Source: Ideonella alba
GTDB lineage: Bacteria; Pseudomonadota; Gammaproteobacteria; Burkholderiales; Burkholderiaceae_C
DNA: 64,000 nucleotides
Assembly: GCF_018069875.1 (NCBI RefSeq)
Contig: NZ_JAGQDF010000010.1
Span: 1 to 64,000 of the forward strand
Reading direction: 5' to 3'
Shown here: in pieces, positions 17,061 to 26,707 of the stretch
Position numbering within the stretch: position 1 is the stretch's first letter
Layout of the letters: every line of letters begins with the position of its first letter
Made by a program: the position numbers and the translations under genes
Notes under the pieces: generated by a model
What the model saw: only the letters and a program-made list of their open reading frames with translations
Told to the model about the DNA's origin: nothing
The model's database searches: none

Positions 17061-20000
17061 GACCGGGTCCACGGTGATGGCCACCGTGGCCGTGTCGGAG
17101 CCGCCGTAGGTGTCACTGACGGTGTACTGCACATTGACCGGGCCGCCGTGGTAGTTGGCGTTGGGCGTGAAGCTCAGCGTGCCATCGGCGTTCACCGTCA
17201 GACGGCCCTCGGTCAGGACCACCACATCGCCGGGCGACACATCGCGGCCGTTGATCTGGGTGATCGTCAGCGCGTCGCTTTCGCGGTCGGTGTCGTTGGA
17301 GCGCGGATCGACGGTCACCGTGGTGTCCTCGGCCATGCGCACCACATCGTTCAGGGCGCTGGGCGCTTCGTTCGGGCCGACGGTGATGTGGGCGGTGCCA
17401 TGCACGCCGGTGGTGCCGTCACTGACGGTGTACTGGAAGTCCACCGGGCCCGCGAAGCCGGGCACCGGGTCGAAGGTCAGCGTGCCATCGGCATTCAGCG
17501 TGACCGTGCCGATCGTGGCGCCGGTGGTGGCGTCGATCAGCGTCAGCGGCACGCCCACCTGCACCGCGTGGCCATCAATCTGGGTGATGGCCAGCGGGTC
17601 GCCATCCGGGTCGCTGGAGCCGGCCAGGGGGTTGACGGTGACGGGGGTGTCGAAGGGCGTGGTGTCGCTGACGTCGATCGTGGCCGGCGCGTCATTGGCG
17701 CCGTTGATCGTGATCGTCAGGGTGGCGGTGGCGGTGTTGCCGGCGGCGTCGACGATGGTGTAGCTGAACAGGTCCTGGCGGCTCTCGCCGTCGTCCAGCG
17801 CCTGCGCGGCGGCGTTGGGCTGGAAGCTGTAGCTGCCATCGGCGCGCAGCGTCAGGCTGCCCCATTGGCCGGCCAGGGCCTGGCCGACCGTGCCGCCGGC
17901 ACCCCCGAAGGCCACGCCGCTGACCTGCAGGGTGTCGCCCTCGGGGTCGCTGTCATTGCCCAGCACGTTGCCGCTGACGGCGGTGTCCTCGCTGGTCGAT
18001 TGGGTATCGGCCTGCGCAGTGGGGGCGCTGTTGGGGCCGATGCGGAAATCCACCCGGCCCACATCGGTGGCGCCCGACGGGTCGCTCACCGTGTAGCTGA
18101 GGGACGGCACCGGGCCGTTGTAGTCGTGCGCCGGGGCGAACTCCACCCGGCCGTCCAGGCTCAGCACGGTGACCGTGCCCACCACCTGGCCGGTGCCTGG
18201 ATCGACCAGGCTGATCACACTGCCCACCGTGACCGGCTGGCCATTGAGCTGGGTCAGCGTCAGCGCGTCACCGTCGACGTCGCTGTCGTTGGCGATCAGG
18301 TCGATCGAACCACGGCCATTGGGCGCCACGGTCAGCGCATCGTCCACGGCCACCGGGGCGTCGTTGACCGGCGTGACGTTGACGTCGACCCGCGCGTCCA
18401 CCGGCGTGTGGCCGTCGGTGACGGTGTAGCTGAAGCTGACGGGGCCGTGGTAGTTGGCCTCGGGCGTGAAGCGCAGCTCGCCGCCGACCAGGGTGACCGA
18501 GCCATGGGCCACGCTGACCGAGCTGCCTTCGCTGATCGCCAGGCCGTTGACGTGGGTGATGCTCATCGCATCGCCATCCGGGTCGCGGTCGTTGGCCAGC
18601 ACGTCGATCGTGATCGGCGTGTCCTCGGGCGTGGTGGCGCTGTCGTTGACCGCACGCGGTGAATCATCGACCGGGCGCACCGGGCCCAGGCTGAGTGTGG
18701 CGCTGTCCTGGCCGCCGTGGCCGTCGCTGATGGTGTAGCCCACCACAGGCACCGGACCGCTGTAGTCGGCAGCCGGCGTGAAGACATAGCCGCCATCGGC
18801 ATCCAGGCGCAGCGTGCCGACGCCGGCGATGGTCGCCGTCTGGCCCGGCGTGAAGGCCTCGGCCACGCCATCGCCGTTGGTGTCCACCGTGAAGCCGGTG
18901 ACGCTGAGCGCGTCACCGTCCACATCGCTGTCATTGACCAGCACATTGCCGCTGGCCTGGCGGTCCTCCCAGACCTGGTCGTTGGCGTCATCCAGCGCCA
19001 CCGGCGGGTCGTTGACCGGCGCCACGGTGATGCGGATGGTGGCGGTGTCGGAGCCGCCGAACTGGTCGCTGACGGTGTAGCCCACGCTGATCGGGCCACC
19101 GTGGTAGTTGGCGTTGGGTGTGAAGCTGAGGGTGCCGTCGGCGTTCACGCTGATCGTGCCCTCGGCGATCGGCACACGGTCGCCCGGCTGGACGTCGCGG
19201 CCGTTGATCTGGGTGATCGTCAGCGCATCGCCTTCCACATCGGGGTCGTTGGCCCGCGGGTCGAAGGTGACGGTGGTGTCCTCGTTCATCGAGACCACGT
19301 CATCACGCGCATCCGGCGGCGTGTTCGGACCCACCGTGATGTGGGCATGGCCAGTGTCGCTGGCGCCCTGCGGGTCGGCCACGGTGTAGTCGAAGTCCAG
19401 CGGACCGGTGAATCCGGGCACCGGGTCCACCGTCAGGCGACCATCGGCGCCCAGCGTGACCGTGGCGATCGTGTGGCCCAGGCTGTCGTTCAGCGTGACG
19501 GGCACGCCCACGCTCACCGGGTGGCCATCCACCGCGGTGATGTGCAGCGGATCGCCTTCGGGGTCACTCGAGCTGGCGACCGGGTCGACGGTGATCGGCT
19601 GGTCGAAGGGCGTGACGCCGCTGACATCGCCGGCCACCGGGCCATCGTTGACGCCATTCACCGTGATGGTCAGCGTCGCGGTGTCGGTGTTGCCGGCGGC
19701 GTCGACGATGGTGTAGGTGAAGGTGTCCTGCGCGGTGTCGCCGCTGCCCAGGGCCTGGGCGGCGGCGTTGGGGGTGAAGGTGTAGGAGCCGTCGGCGCGC
19801 AGTGTCAGCGTGCCCCAGTCACCGGCCACGCTCTGGCCGGGTGCAGCGGTGCTGCCGCCCACGCCGAAGCCCTGCACGGTCAGCGTGTCGTGGTCGGGGT
19901 CGCTGTCGGCGCCCAGGCCCTGGATGACACCATGGACCGCGTCTGCCACCAGCGGGCTGTCCTCGGTGGTGCTGCCGGTGTCATCCACGGCGCTGGGGCC

Positions 20001-21149
20001 GCGGTTCACGCCGATACTGAACTGCACCGTGCCCACATCCTGCAGGCCACCCGGGTCCTGCACGGTGTAGGTCACCGGCGGCACCGGCCCGTTGTAGTCC
20101 TGGGCCGGACGGAATTCGAGCTGGCCGTCGGCGGTCAGGCCGACGGTGCCGACCACGGTGCCGGCGGCATCCGTCAGCGTGATGCGGTCGCCCGCCACCA
20201 CGTCCTGGCCGTTGATCTGGGTGACCTTCAGCTCGGACAGGCTGTTGTCGGGGTCGCTGTCATTGGCGAGAACATTGATCTGGCCAACGCCGTTCGGCGC
20301 CACGGTCAGGGCATCGTCCACCGCCACCGGGGCGTCGTTGACAGGGGTGACGTCCACATGCACCTGGGCTGGCACCTCGGTGCGGCCGTCGCTGACGCTG
20401 TAGCTGAAGTCCACCGGACCGACATAGTCCTTGGCCGGCGTGAAGACCAGCTGACCACCACTGAGCGTCACGCTGCCATGCGCGACCGCCACGCTCTGGC
20501 CTTCGGCGATCGACTGGCCATCGACGCGGGTGATGGTCAGCGTGTCGCCGGCATCCGGATCGGCGTCGTTGCTCAGCACGTTGATCGTGATCGGCGTGTC
20601 TTCAGGCGTGCTGGTGCTGTCGTCGACCGCGCGGGGCGAGTCGTCCACCGGCCGCACCGGGCCCAGCAGCACGCTGGCGCTGTCGGTGCCGCCGTGGCCG
20701 TCGCTGATGGCGTAGGTGACGGTCGGCACCGGGCCGTTGTAGTTGGTGGCCGGGTTGAAGTCGAAGCTGCCGTCGGGACGGATCTGCAGTGTGCCGATCG
20801 CCTGACCCGACGCGTCCACCAGGGTGGCGGTCTGGCCGGCGGCGAAGGACTCGGCCACGCCGTCGCCGTTCACATCAACACTGAAACCGGTCACGCTGAG
20901 CGCGTCGCCGTCGCGGTCGCTGTCGGGCGTGCCGTCGTTCAGCACGTTGCCGCTGATCGGGGTGTCCTCGATCACCGCATAGCTGTTGTCGGTGGCCAGC
21001 GGGTTGTCATTGACCGGATCGACGGTGATGTCCACCGTGGCGATGGCGGTGCCGCCGTGGCCGTCATCGACGATCACGGTGAAGCTGTCGCCGCCGTTGT
21101 AGTCGGGCCCGGGGGTGTAGGTCCAGGTGCCATCGGTGTGCACGACCAC
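16917..21149 (-). CDS. Adhesin 2, central repeat fragment
   Basis: The first in-frame start is at 21149, but matching coding sequence extends back to about 21274, so this is the continuation of the N-terminal fragment in the next frame. It encodes two rounds of the six-domain super-repeat also seen in adhesin 1: domains beginning DDSPRAV, NDAPVAVDDALTVAPNG, N(R/S)(G/A)P(S/T)A, NDGPVAGDVSG and NTPPDARDDVVSMNEDTTV. It runs out of frame after VTEDTPRSGNVLT at about 16988. Confidence 0.7.
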   Translation of the reverse strand: MVVHTDGTWTYTPGPDYNGGDSFTVIVDDGHGGTAIATVDITVDPVNDNPLATDNSYAVIEDTPISGNVLNDGTPDSDRDGDALSVTGFSVDVNGDGVAESFAAGQTATLVDASGQAIGTLQIRPDGSFDFNPATNYNGPVPTVTYAISDGHGGTDSASVLLGPVRPVDDSPRAVDDSTSTPEDTPITINVLSNDADPDAGDTLTITRVDGQSIAEGQSVAVAHGSVTLSGGQLVFTPAKDYVGPVDFSYSVSDGRTEVPAQVHVDVTPVNDAPVAVDDALTVAPNGVGQINVLANDSDPDNSLSELKVTQINGQDVVAGDRITLTDAAGTVVGTVGLTADGQLEFRPAQDYNGPVPPVTYTVQDPGGLQDVGTVQFSIGVNRGPSAVDDTGSTTEDSPLVADAVHGVIQGLGADSDPDHDTLTVQGFGVGGSTAAPGQSVAGDWGTLTLRADGSYTFTPNAAAQALGSGDTAQDTFTYTIVDAAGNTDTATLTITVNGVNDGPVAGDVSGVTPFDQPITVDPVASSSDPEGDPLHITAVDGHPVSVGVPVTLNDSLGHTIATVTLGADGRLTVDPVPGFTGPLDFDYTVADPQGASDTGHAHITVGPNTPPDARDDVVSMNEDTTVTFDPRANDPDVEGDALTITQINGRDVQPGDRVPIAEGTISVNADGTLSFTPNANYHGGPISVGYTVSDQFGGSDTATIRITVAPVNDPPVALDDANDQVWEDRQASGNVLVNDSDVDGDALSVTGFTVDTNGDGVAEAFTPGQTATIAGVGTLRLDADGGYVFTPAADYSGPVPVVGYTISDGHGGQDSATLSLGPVRPVDDSPRAVNDSATTPEDTPITIDVLANDRDPDGDAMSITHVNGLAISEGSSVSVAHGSVTLVGGELRFTPEANYHGPVSFSYTVTDGHTPVDARVDVNVTPVNDAPVAVDDALTVAPNGRGSIDLIANDSDVDGDALTLTQLNGQPVTVGSVISLVDPGTGQVVGTVTVLSLDGRVEFAPAHDYNGPVPSLSYTVSDPSGATDVGRVDFRIGPNSAPTAQADTQSTSEDTAVSGNVLGNDSDPEGDTLQVSGVAFGGAGGTVGQALAGQWGSLTLRADGSYSFQPNAAAQALDDGESRQDLFSYTIVDAAGNTATATLTITINGANDAPATIDVSDTTPFDTPVTVNPLAGSSDPDGDPLAITQIDGHAVQVGVPLTLIDATTGATIGTVTLNADGTLTFDPVPGFAGPVDFQYTVSDGTTGVHGTAHITVGPNEAPSALNDVVRMAEDTTVTVDPRSNDTDRESDALTITQINGRDVSPGDVVVLTEGRLTVNADGTLSFTPNANYHGGPVNVQYTVSDTYGGSDTATVAITVDPVNDAPVATHNSYSVTEDTPRSGNVLTTARSPAPPTPSATATAAPPPPS

Positions 21150-21540
21150 GCTGCCGTGGGTGGGCGCGTCGTCCAGGCGGAAGGTGAGGGTGTCGCCGTC
21201 CTTGTCCGAGCCCTTGACCTGGCCGCTGACGGGCGTGTCCTCGGGCGTGCGCTCGGCGTAGTGGCCGGTGGCTCGTTGACCGGGTCGACGGTGATGTCCA
21301 CCGTGGCGATGGCGGTGCCGCCGTGGCCGTCGTCGACGATCACGGTGAAGCTGTCGCCTCCGTTGTAGTCGGGCCCGGGGGTGTAGGTCCAGGTGCCGTC
21401 GGCGTGCACGACCACGCTGCCGTGGGTGGGTGCATCGTCCAGGCGGAAGGTGAGGGCGTCACCGTCCTTGTCCGAGCCCTTGACCTGGCCGCTGACGGGC
21501 GTGTCCTCGGGCGTGCGCTCGGCGTAGTGGCCGGTGGCGG
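21005..21540 (-). repeat. Near-identical tandem domain pair with a 43-bp gap (frameshift junction 1)
   Basis: About 265 bp ending near 21274 and about 260 bp ending near 21538 are almost identical copies of one cadherin-like domain. The copy to the right has a linker at 21539-21581 encoding roughly QVGPDPDPSYDP. At 21274 this 43-bp linker is absent and the copies are joined out of frame. Confidence 0.75.
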
Positions 21541-22705
21541 GGTCGTAGCTGGGGTCGGGGTCCGGACCCACCTGCGGCGGGTCGTTGACCGGGTCGACGG
21601 TGATGTCCACCGTGGCGATGGCGGTGCCGCCGTGGCCGTCGTCGACGATCACGGTGAACGAGTCGTGACCGTTGTAGTCGGCGCCCGGCGTGTAGGTCCA
21701 GGTGCCATCGGGCTTGACGACGACGCTGCCGTGGGTAGGCGCATCGTCGAGCCGGAAGCTCAGCGTGTCGCCGTCGACATCGGTGGCCTTGACCTGGCCG
21801 GCCACCGGGGTGTCTTCCGGCGTGCGGGCGCTGTAGTGGCCGGTGTCGGGGTCGACGTTGGGGTCGGTGACCGGGGTGCCGTCATCGCCAGGCTGGGTGC
21901 CGGGCACGGGCGGGTCGTTGACCGGTGTGACCGTGATCGTGATCGTCGAGCCGATGGTCTGGCCCTGGTCATCGACCACGGTGTAGGGCACGGTGATCTG
22001 ACCGTGGAAGTCGGGCGCCGGCTTGAAACTCAGCGTCCCGTCGGGGTTCAGCGACAGCGTGCCCTGCGGCAGCACCAGCGGGTTGCCCACGCTGATCGGC
22101 TGGCCGCCCACCGTGGTCACGGTGAGCACGCCGCCCTGGGTGCCGGTGTCGTTGACGCGCGGGTCGAAGCTGACCGAGCCGTCTTCTGCCACGCTGACCG
22201 AGTCCGGCGCCGCCGCAGCCGCCGCCAGGTCGGGCCCCTTTTCCTCGTCGCGCACGGTGATGGTGGGGCTGCTCAGCGGGCTCAGTTCCAGCCCGGCCGG
22301 GGTCACCGATTCGGCCACGCGGTCGACCCGCAGGCCGGCCTGCAGCGCATCGCCATCGCCCGCCGCGGGGTTGCTGTCCGGGTCGCCGGTCTCCAGGGCC
22401 TTGATCGCCTTGTCGGCGTTGCCTGCAGACGCCTTGGCGGCGGCGGCATGGGTGGCGGCGCGCGCGGCCGGCAGATCGGCCTTGGCGATCACGTCCACCG
22501 TCTTGGCGGCCCGCCCCGGGGCCTCATGCGTCCGGGCAGCGGCTTCGCCGCCCGGTGCGGCGCCGGCCGCGGCGGCCTGCACCGGCGTGGCCAGCTTGGC
22601 CGGCAGCGGGGCGCCCAGGGCGACCTGGATCGCCTTGTGGACGACCGCGGACGACTTCAGGGCGTGGACGGGGGTGGGGGCGGCGGGCTTGGCGTTGTCG
22701 GGCAT
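21074..22705 (-). CDS. Adhesin 2, N-terminal fragment
   Basis: 543 codons from ATG 22705. Residues 1 to about 115 are Ala/Pro-rich and of low complexity. An Ig-like repeat resembling the first repeat of the sister adhesin follows (SVSVAEDGSVSFDPR). Then come cadherin-like domains containing TPEDTPV and FTVIVDDGHGGTAIA. The true frame ends near 21275; beyond it the translation becomes Arg/Thr/Pro-rich nonsense until the stop at 21074, which marks the frameshift. Confidence 0.7.
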   Translation of the reverse strand: MPDNAKPAAPTPVHALKSSAVVHKAIQVALGAPLPAKLATPVQAAAAGAAPGGEAAARTHEAPGRAAKTVDVIAKADLPAARAATHAAAAKASAGNADKAIKALETGDPDSNPAAGDGDALQAGLRVDRVAESVTPAGLELSPLSSPTITVRDEEKGPDLAAAAAAPDSVSVAEDGSVSFDPRVNDTGTQGGVLTVTTVGGQPISVGNPLVLPQGTLSLNPDGTLSFKPAPDFHGQITVPYTVVDDQGQTIGSTITITVTPVNDPPVPGTQPGDDGTPVTDPNVDPDTGHYSARTPEDTPVAGQVKATDVDGDTLSFRLDDAPTHGSVVVKPDGTWTYTPGADYNGHDSFTVIVDDGHGGTAIATVDITVDPVNDPPQVGPDPDPSYDPATGHYAERTPEDTPVSGQVKGSDKDGDALTFRLDDAPTHGSVVVHADGTWTYTPGPDYNGGDSFTVIVDDGHGGTAIATVDITVDPVNEPPATTPSARPRTRPSAARSRARTRTATPSPSAWTTRPPTAAWSCTPMAPGPTPPGPTTTAATASP

Positions 22706-22943
22706 GAGCGGGGCTCCAGGGTCGGTGGACGCCAGCGGCCGAGGGTGATCGGCGCGCCGGACGCGCGTGGCGTGATCCAGCCGGCTCGCCGAAGCGATCC
22801 GACCGACCAGGCCGATCCGAGACCGTGGAGCAGGGCGGCTCAGCCGCCGACGCGTGTGCGTCGGCAGACCAAGTCGTCCAGGGGGGCGCCGTCAGGCGCT
22901 GGACACCCGCCGCCCACGGTGAGCGGCATGCCTGGTGTCCGTC
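22706..22943 (-). other. Gap between adaptor and adhesin 2, with a perfect hairpin
   Basis: No gene is seen. A perfect 8-bp stem with a 4-nt loop (gccgacgc-gtgt-gcgtcggc) occupies 22846-22865 next to a second small stem, ggcggct/agccgcc. There is no T-run, so this is more likely an mRNA-processing or attenuating structure than a terminator. It could separate expression of the adhesin from its exporter. Confidence 0.4.
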
Positions 22944-24440
22944 TTATCGTTCGCGCAGTGCGTAAGCTTTAGCCTTGATGATCGGCTTGAGCAGGTAAGA
23001 CAGCACGGTCTTGCGACCGGTCAGGATGTCCACCTCGGCGGTCATCCCGGGCAGCACCGGCAGCTTGTCGCCAAAATTGGGCTGCTGGGTGCGCACGCGC
23101 ACGACGTAGAAGGCATTGCCTTTCTCGTCGACTTCGGTGTCGGGGCTGATGTTCTCGACCGTGGCTTCCAGACTGCCGTAGATCGAGAAATCGTAGGCGG
23201 TGAACTTGACGTTGGCCTTCTGGCCGGGCACCAGGAAGGCGATGTCGCGGGGCAGGACCCGTGCCTCCAGCACCAGGGTGTCGTCCAGCGGCACGATCTC
23301 CACGATGTCCTTGCCGGGCTGGACCACGCCACCCACGGTGTTGGCCATCAAACGCTGCACGCGGCCGCGCACCGGTGACTTGACCTGGGTCTTGTCCACC
23401 TTGTCGTCCAGCGCCACCTTGCCCTCGTTGAGCGCGTTGAGCTTGCCCAGTGCCTCGGAGAGCTCCTTGCGGGCCTCGTTGCGGAACTGCAGCTCGGTCT
23501 CCTGGACCTTGCGGTTGGCTTCGCCGATCGCGGCCTGGGCACGTGCGATCTGCGCGGCGGCGCCCTCGGCGTCGCCACGGTTGCGGGTCACGTCGCGCTC
23601 CAGGCGCAGCACGTCGACTTGCGAGACCGCGCCCGTGGCCAGCAGCGGCCGGGTCTGGTTGAGTTCCTGCTGCGCCAGCTCCAGGCCGCGGATCGCGGCC
23701 GAGCGACGTGCCTGGGCCTCGGACAGCTCCTGCTGGCGCTGCATCACCTGCTGGCGGCTGATCGACACCAGCGTGGAGAGCTCACTCATGCGCGACTCGT
23801 ACAGGCGACGCTCTTCCTCGATGATGTGCTCGTCCTCGGCGTCCTTGCCGGAGGGCGGCTTGAAGGTCGACCCCTCCGCCTGCGCACGCAGCCGGGCCAC
23901 ACGCACCTGCAGCGCAAAGCCCTGGGCGTTGGCCTCGCGCACGCCCGAGGTGGCGCGGGTTCCATCAATGCGCAGCAGCAGCTGGCCGGCGTCGACCACG
24001 TCGCCCTCGCGCACCTTGATCTCGGAGACCACGCCGCCGTCGAGCGCCTGCAGCACCTGCAACTGGCTGGAGGGCACGACCTTGCCGTCGCCGCGGGTCA
24101 CTTCGTCGACCTGGGCGAAGGCGGCCCAGGCCAGCAGCACCGCCAGCGTGATGGCGGTGACGCGCACCAGGTGCTGGGCGCGGGCCGTGGACTGGCGCGA
24201 CATCACGCCCTCGACCGTGCGCTCGAAGGCGTCCATGCCCGGCATCACCGCCGTGCCAGCCGGTGGCGGCAGGACGATCTGCTTGAGCGCGCTCCAGACC
24301 TGTCCCGGCTTGCGCTGGGCGGCCGCGGGCTTGGCGGGCGGCGCCATCGTGACCGAGGGGGCTGCGGGGGCCGCGGGCGCTGCGACCGGCGGTTGGGTGC
24401 CTGCGGGCACCGAGGCGTTGTCTTGCTCGCTCATGCTCAT
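22944..24440 (-). CDS. HlyD/LapC-family type I secretion periplasmic adaptor
   Basis: 498 residues. A Pro/Ala-rich cytoplasmic N-terminus (1 to about 90) is followed by one membrane segment at about 92-110. Next is a lipoyl-like half-motif (QALDGGVVSEIKVREGDVV), a long coiled-coil hairpin (about 170-345, rich in ERDVTRNRGDAEGAA-type heptads), and a second lipoyl/beta-barrel part with SPVRGRV and PLDDTLVLEARV. This is the usual order for membrane-fusion proteins that link an inner-membrane ABC exporter to a TolC-type channel. Its ATG overlaps the stop of the ABC gene (ATGA), so the two are translationally coupled. Substrates are inferred to be the two giant adhesins downstream. Confidence 0.93.
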   Translation of the reverse strand: MSMSEQDNASVPAGTQPPVAAPAAPAAPSVTMAPPAKPAAAQRKPGQVWSALKQIVLPPPAGTAVMPGMDAFERTVEGVMSRQSTARAQHLVRVTAITLAVLLAWAAFAQVDEVTRGDGKVVPSSQLQVLQALDGGVVSEIKVREGDVVDAGQLLLRIDGTRATSGVREANAQGFALQVRVARLRAQAEGSTFKPPSGKDAEDEHIIEEERRLYESRMSELSTLVSISRQQVMQRQQELSEAQARRSAAIRGLELAQQELNQTRPLLATGAVSQVDVLRLERDVTRNRGDAEGAAAQIARAQAAIGEANRKVQETELQFRNEARKELSEALGKLNALNEGKVALDDKVDKTQVKSPVRGRVQRLMANTVGGVVQPGKDIVEIVPLDDTLVLEARVLPRDIAFLVPGQKANVKFTAYDFSIYGSLEATVENISPDTEVDEKGNAFYVVRVRTQQPNFGDKLPVLPGMTAEVDILTGRKTVLSYLLKPIIKAKAYALRER

Positions 24441-26707
24441 GCCGCCCTCGCGATGCGGCCGCTTTGCAGCGCTTCCATGATGCGGTCGCGCGGGCCGTCG
24501 GCCACCACGCGTCCGCCATCGACCACGATGACCCGGCTGACCAGCGACAGCAGCGAGGTCCGGTGGGTCACCAGCACCACGGTCTTCTCGCGGGTGAACT
24601 CACCCAGGCGCTGGGTGATCTGGGCCTCGGTGGAGAAGTCCATTGCGCTGGTCGGCTCGTCCAGCAGCAGCACCGGCGAGTTGTGCAGCGCGGCGCGGGC
24701 CAGGCCCACGCCCTGGCGCTGACCGCCGGAGAGGTACTCGCCGCGCTCGCCCACGTTGAGGTCGAAGCCGTGCGGATGGCGGTTGATGAACTCGCCCAGG
24801 CCGGCCAGTTCAGCGGCCGCGACGATCGAGCCGTCATCCGCATAAGGCAGGCCGAAGGTGATGTTGTCGCGCAGCGAGCCGAAGAACAGCATCACGTCCT
24901 GCGACACGCAGCCCACGTTGCGGCGCAGGTCGGCGGGGTCGAGCTGGCGCAGGTCGATGCCGTCGATCAGCACCGCGCCCTCGGTGGGCTGGTACAGGCC
25001 CATCAGCAGGCGCTGCAGCGTGGACTTGCCTGAGCCCACCTTGCCGATCACCGCCACCCGTTCGCCGGGCTGGACCTTGAAGCTGATCTTGTCCAGCGCC
25101 TTGTCGTCGCGGCCGGGGTAGGCAAAGGACACGCCGCGGAACTCGATCTCGCCGCGCAGCTTGGCGCGGTGGATGTAGGCCTTGCCGGCCGGACGCTCGA
25201 CCGGGTTCTTCATGATCTCGTCCAGGCCGGTCAGCGCGGTGCGCGCGCCCTGGTACTGCATCAGCAGCGCGACGATCTGGCCGGCGGGCATCAGCGCGCG
25301 GCTGGCCAGCATCGACGAGGCGATCAGGCCGCCCATCGTCAGCATGCGGTTGCCGATCAGGTAGACACCGATGACCACGGTGGTCACGGTCACCAGCTGC
25401 AGCACGAAGTTGGTCAGGTAGCCGGCGCCCTGCGACAGGCCGCGCATGCGCACCGAGGTGCTGGCCAGGAAGACGTTGGTCTTCTCCCAGCGCGACTGGA
25501 TCACGCCCTCGGCGCCCTGCGCCTTGATGGTCTCGATGCCGGTGAGCGCCTCCACCAGCGTGGCGTTGCGCATCGCCGAGGCACGGTAGGTGGATTCCGA
25601 CAGCCGCTGAAGCTTGTCCTGCAGCAGCCAGCCGGCGCCCATCACCGCGGCAAAGCCCACCACCACGGGAATGGCCAGCCAGGGCGAGATGACGATGATG
25701 ACCAGCAGGAACAGCGCGGCGAAGGGCAGGTCGATCAGCGCGGTCACGGTGGACGAGGCGATGACGTCGCGCACCGTCTCGAAGCCGCGCAGGTTGGAGG
25801 CGAAGGAGCCCACCGACTGCGGCCGCTTCTCCAGGCGCATGCCCAGTACCTGTTCCATCAGGCGGGCGCTGAGCTCCACGTCGATGCGGGCGCTGGCCTC
25901 ATCGACGAAATGGCTGCGCAGCTTGCGCAGCAGCAGGTCGGCCAGCAGCACGATCACCACGCCGACCGCCAGCGTCCACAGCGTTTCATAGGCGGCGTTG
26001 GGCACCACGCGGTCGTAGACGTTCATCGTGAACATCGGCAGCGCCAGCGCCAGCACGTTGACCAGGCCGGCGGCCAGCAGGATGTCGCGGTAGACGTGGC
26101 GCTGACCCAGCAGCGCCGACCAGAACCAGTGGCCCTTGGCGCGCTCATGCACCTCGGGCGCGCGCTCGTCGAAGCGGAAATGCGGCCGCACATACAGCAC
26201 CAGGCCGCGGTAGCGCGCTTCCAGCTGCTCGGTGCTGAGCTGCACCGCGCCCTGGCCGGTTTCCGGCAGCAGCACCCGGGCCTCGCCGGCCTCGGTCCAG
26301 CCCAGCAGCACGCAGCTCTTGTCGTCCTGCAGCAGCAGGATGGCGGGCAGCGCGGCGGCGTCAATGGCCTGCACCTGCTGGCGCTCCAGCCGGGTGTACA
26401 TGCCGGCCCGGGCGGCGGCCCGCTCGGCCAGGTCCAGCGACAGGCGGCCCTGGTTGTTCAGCGGCAGACCGGCGCTGAGCGAGGCACGGGTGGCACCGTG
26501 GCCATGCAGCCGGCAGATCTCGACCAGGCAGTCGAGCAGCGGGTCTGGCGTCAGCAGATCCTCGCGCTGGCCCGGCGGCGGCAGTCGACCGCTGACCACG
26601 CGCGTGGCAGCCACCGCCGGGGCGGGGGCCGGGGCGGCTGGCGTGGGGGTGGGCGCGGGTGTCCCGGGAGCGGGCATGGTCGGCTCGGGCGGCGAAGAGG
26701 TCGTCAT
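24437..26707 (-). CDS. LapB-type type I secretion ABC transporter (permease/ATPase)
   Basis: 756 residues. The N-terminal part (about 45-170) is a C39-peptidase-like domain in which the catalytic Cys context is not conserved (DPLLDCLVEICRLHG), as in RTX-adhesin exporters that do not cleave a leader. About 185-465 is the six-helix exporter membrane domain. The ATPase domain shows Walker A GKVGSGKST near residue 551, signature LSGGQRQ near 659, Walker B VLLLDEPTSAMD near 676, and a switch His in VTHR. It exports unfolded C-terminally targeted substrates through the inner membrane together with the HlyD-type protein. Its ATG overlaps the stop of the Nudix gene, and its own stop overlaps the adaptor start. 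Confidence 0.94.
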   Translation of the reverse strand: MTTSSPPEPTMPAPGTPAPTPTPAAPAPAPAVAATRVVSGRLPPPGQREDLLTPDPLLDCLVEICRLHGHGATRASLSAGLPLNNQGRLSLDLAERAAARAGMYTRLERQQVQAIDAAALPAILLLQDDKSCVLLGWTEAGEARVLLPETGQGAVQLSTEQLEARYRGLVLYVRPHFRFDERAPEVHERAKGHWFWSALLGQRHVYRDILLAAGLVNVLALALPMFTMNVYDRVVPNAAYETLWTLAVGVVIVLLADLLLRKLRSHFVDEASARIDVELSARLMEQVLGMRLEKRPQSVGSFASNLRGFETVRDVIASSTVTALIDLPFAALFLLVIIVISPWLAIPVVVGFAAVMGAGWLLQDKLQRLSESTYRASAMRNATLVEALTGIETIKAQGAEGVIQSRWEKTNVFLASTSVRMRGLSQGAGYLTNFVLQLVTVTTVVIGVYLIGNRMLTMGGLIASSMLASRALMPAGQIVALLMQYQGARTALTGLDEIMKNPVERPAGKAYIHRAKLRGEIEFRGVSFAYPGRDDKALDKISFKVQPGERVAVIGKVGSGKSTLQRLLMGLYQPTEGAVLIDGIDLRQLDPADLRRNVGCVSQDVMLFFGSLRDNITFGLPYADDGSIVAAAELAGLGEFINRHPHGFDLNVGERGEYLSGGQRQGVGLARAALHNSPVLLLDEPTSAMDFSTEAQITQRLGEFTREKTVVLVTHRTSLLSLVSRVIVVDGGRVVADGPRDRIMEALQSGRIARAA

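Larger units (their letters stand above)
13453..22705 (-). pseudogene. Giant RTX/cadherin-like type I secreted adhesin, broken by two frameshifts as given
   Basis: One gene is spread over three reading frames: 22705 to about 21275, about 21274 to 16988, and about 16987 to 13453. The parts join into one logical protein: an Ala-rich N-terminus, about 25-30 cadherin/Ig-like domains, two non-repeat beta domains, RTX glycine-rich repeats and a C-terminal type I secretion target domain. Its N-terminus (MPDNAKPAAPTP) is related to the start of the neighbouring adhesin, but an Ala-rich linker replaces the retention module. Both frame changes fall at junctions between near-identical repeat copies, where 43 bp and 184 bp are missing relative to the sister copy (both 1 mod 3). 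Real decay, programmed variation and assembly error cannot be told apart here. In the genome it may well be intact. It follows the HlyD-type adaptor gene by 238 bp. Confidence 0.8.

Noticed and set aside
14185-21368. Long plus-strand frames (948, 541 and 883 codons) across adhesin 2
   Set aside because: Same antisense effect over a GC-rich repeat gene; products are compositionally biased and match no fold.
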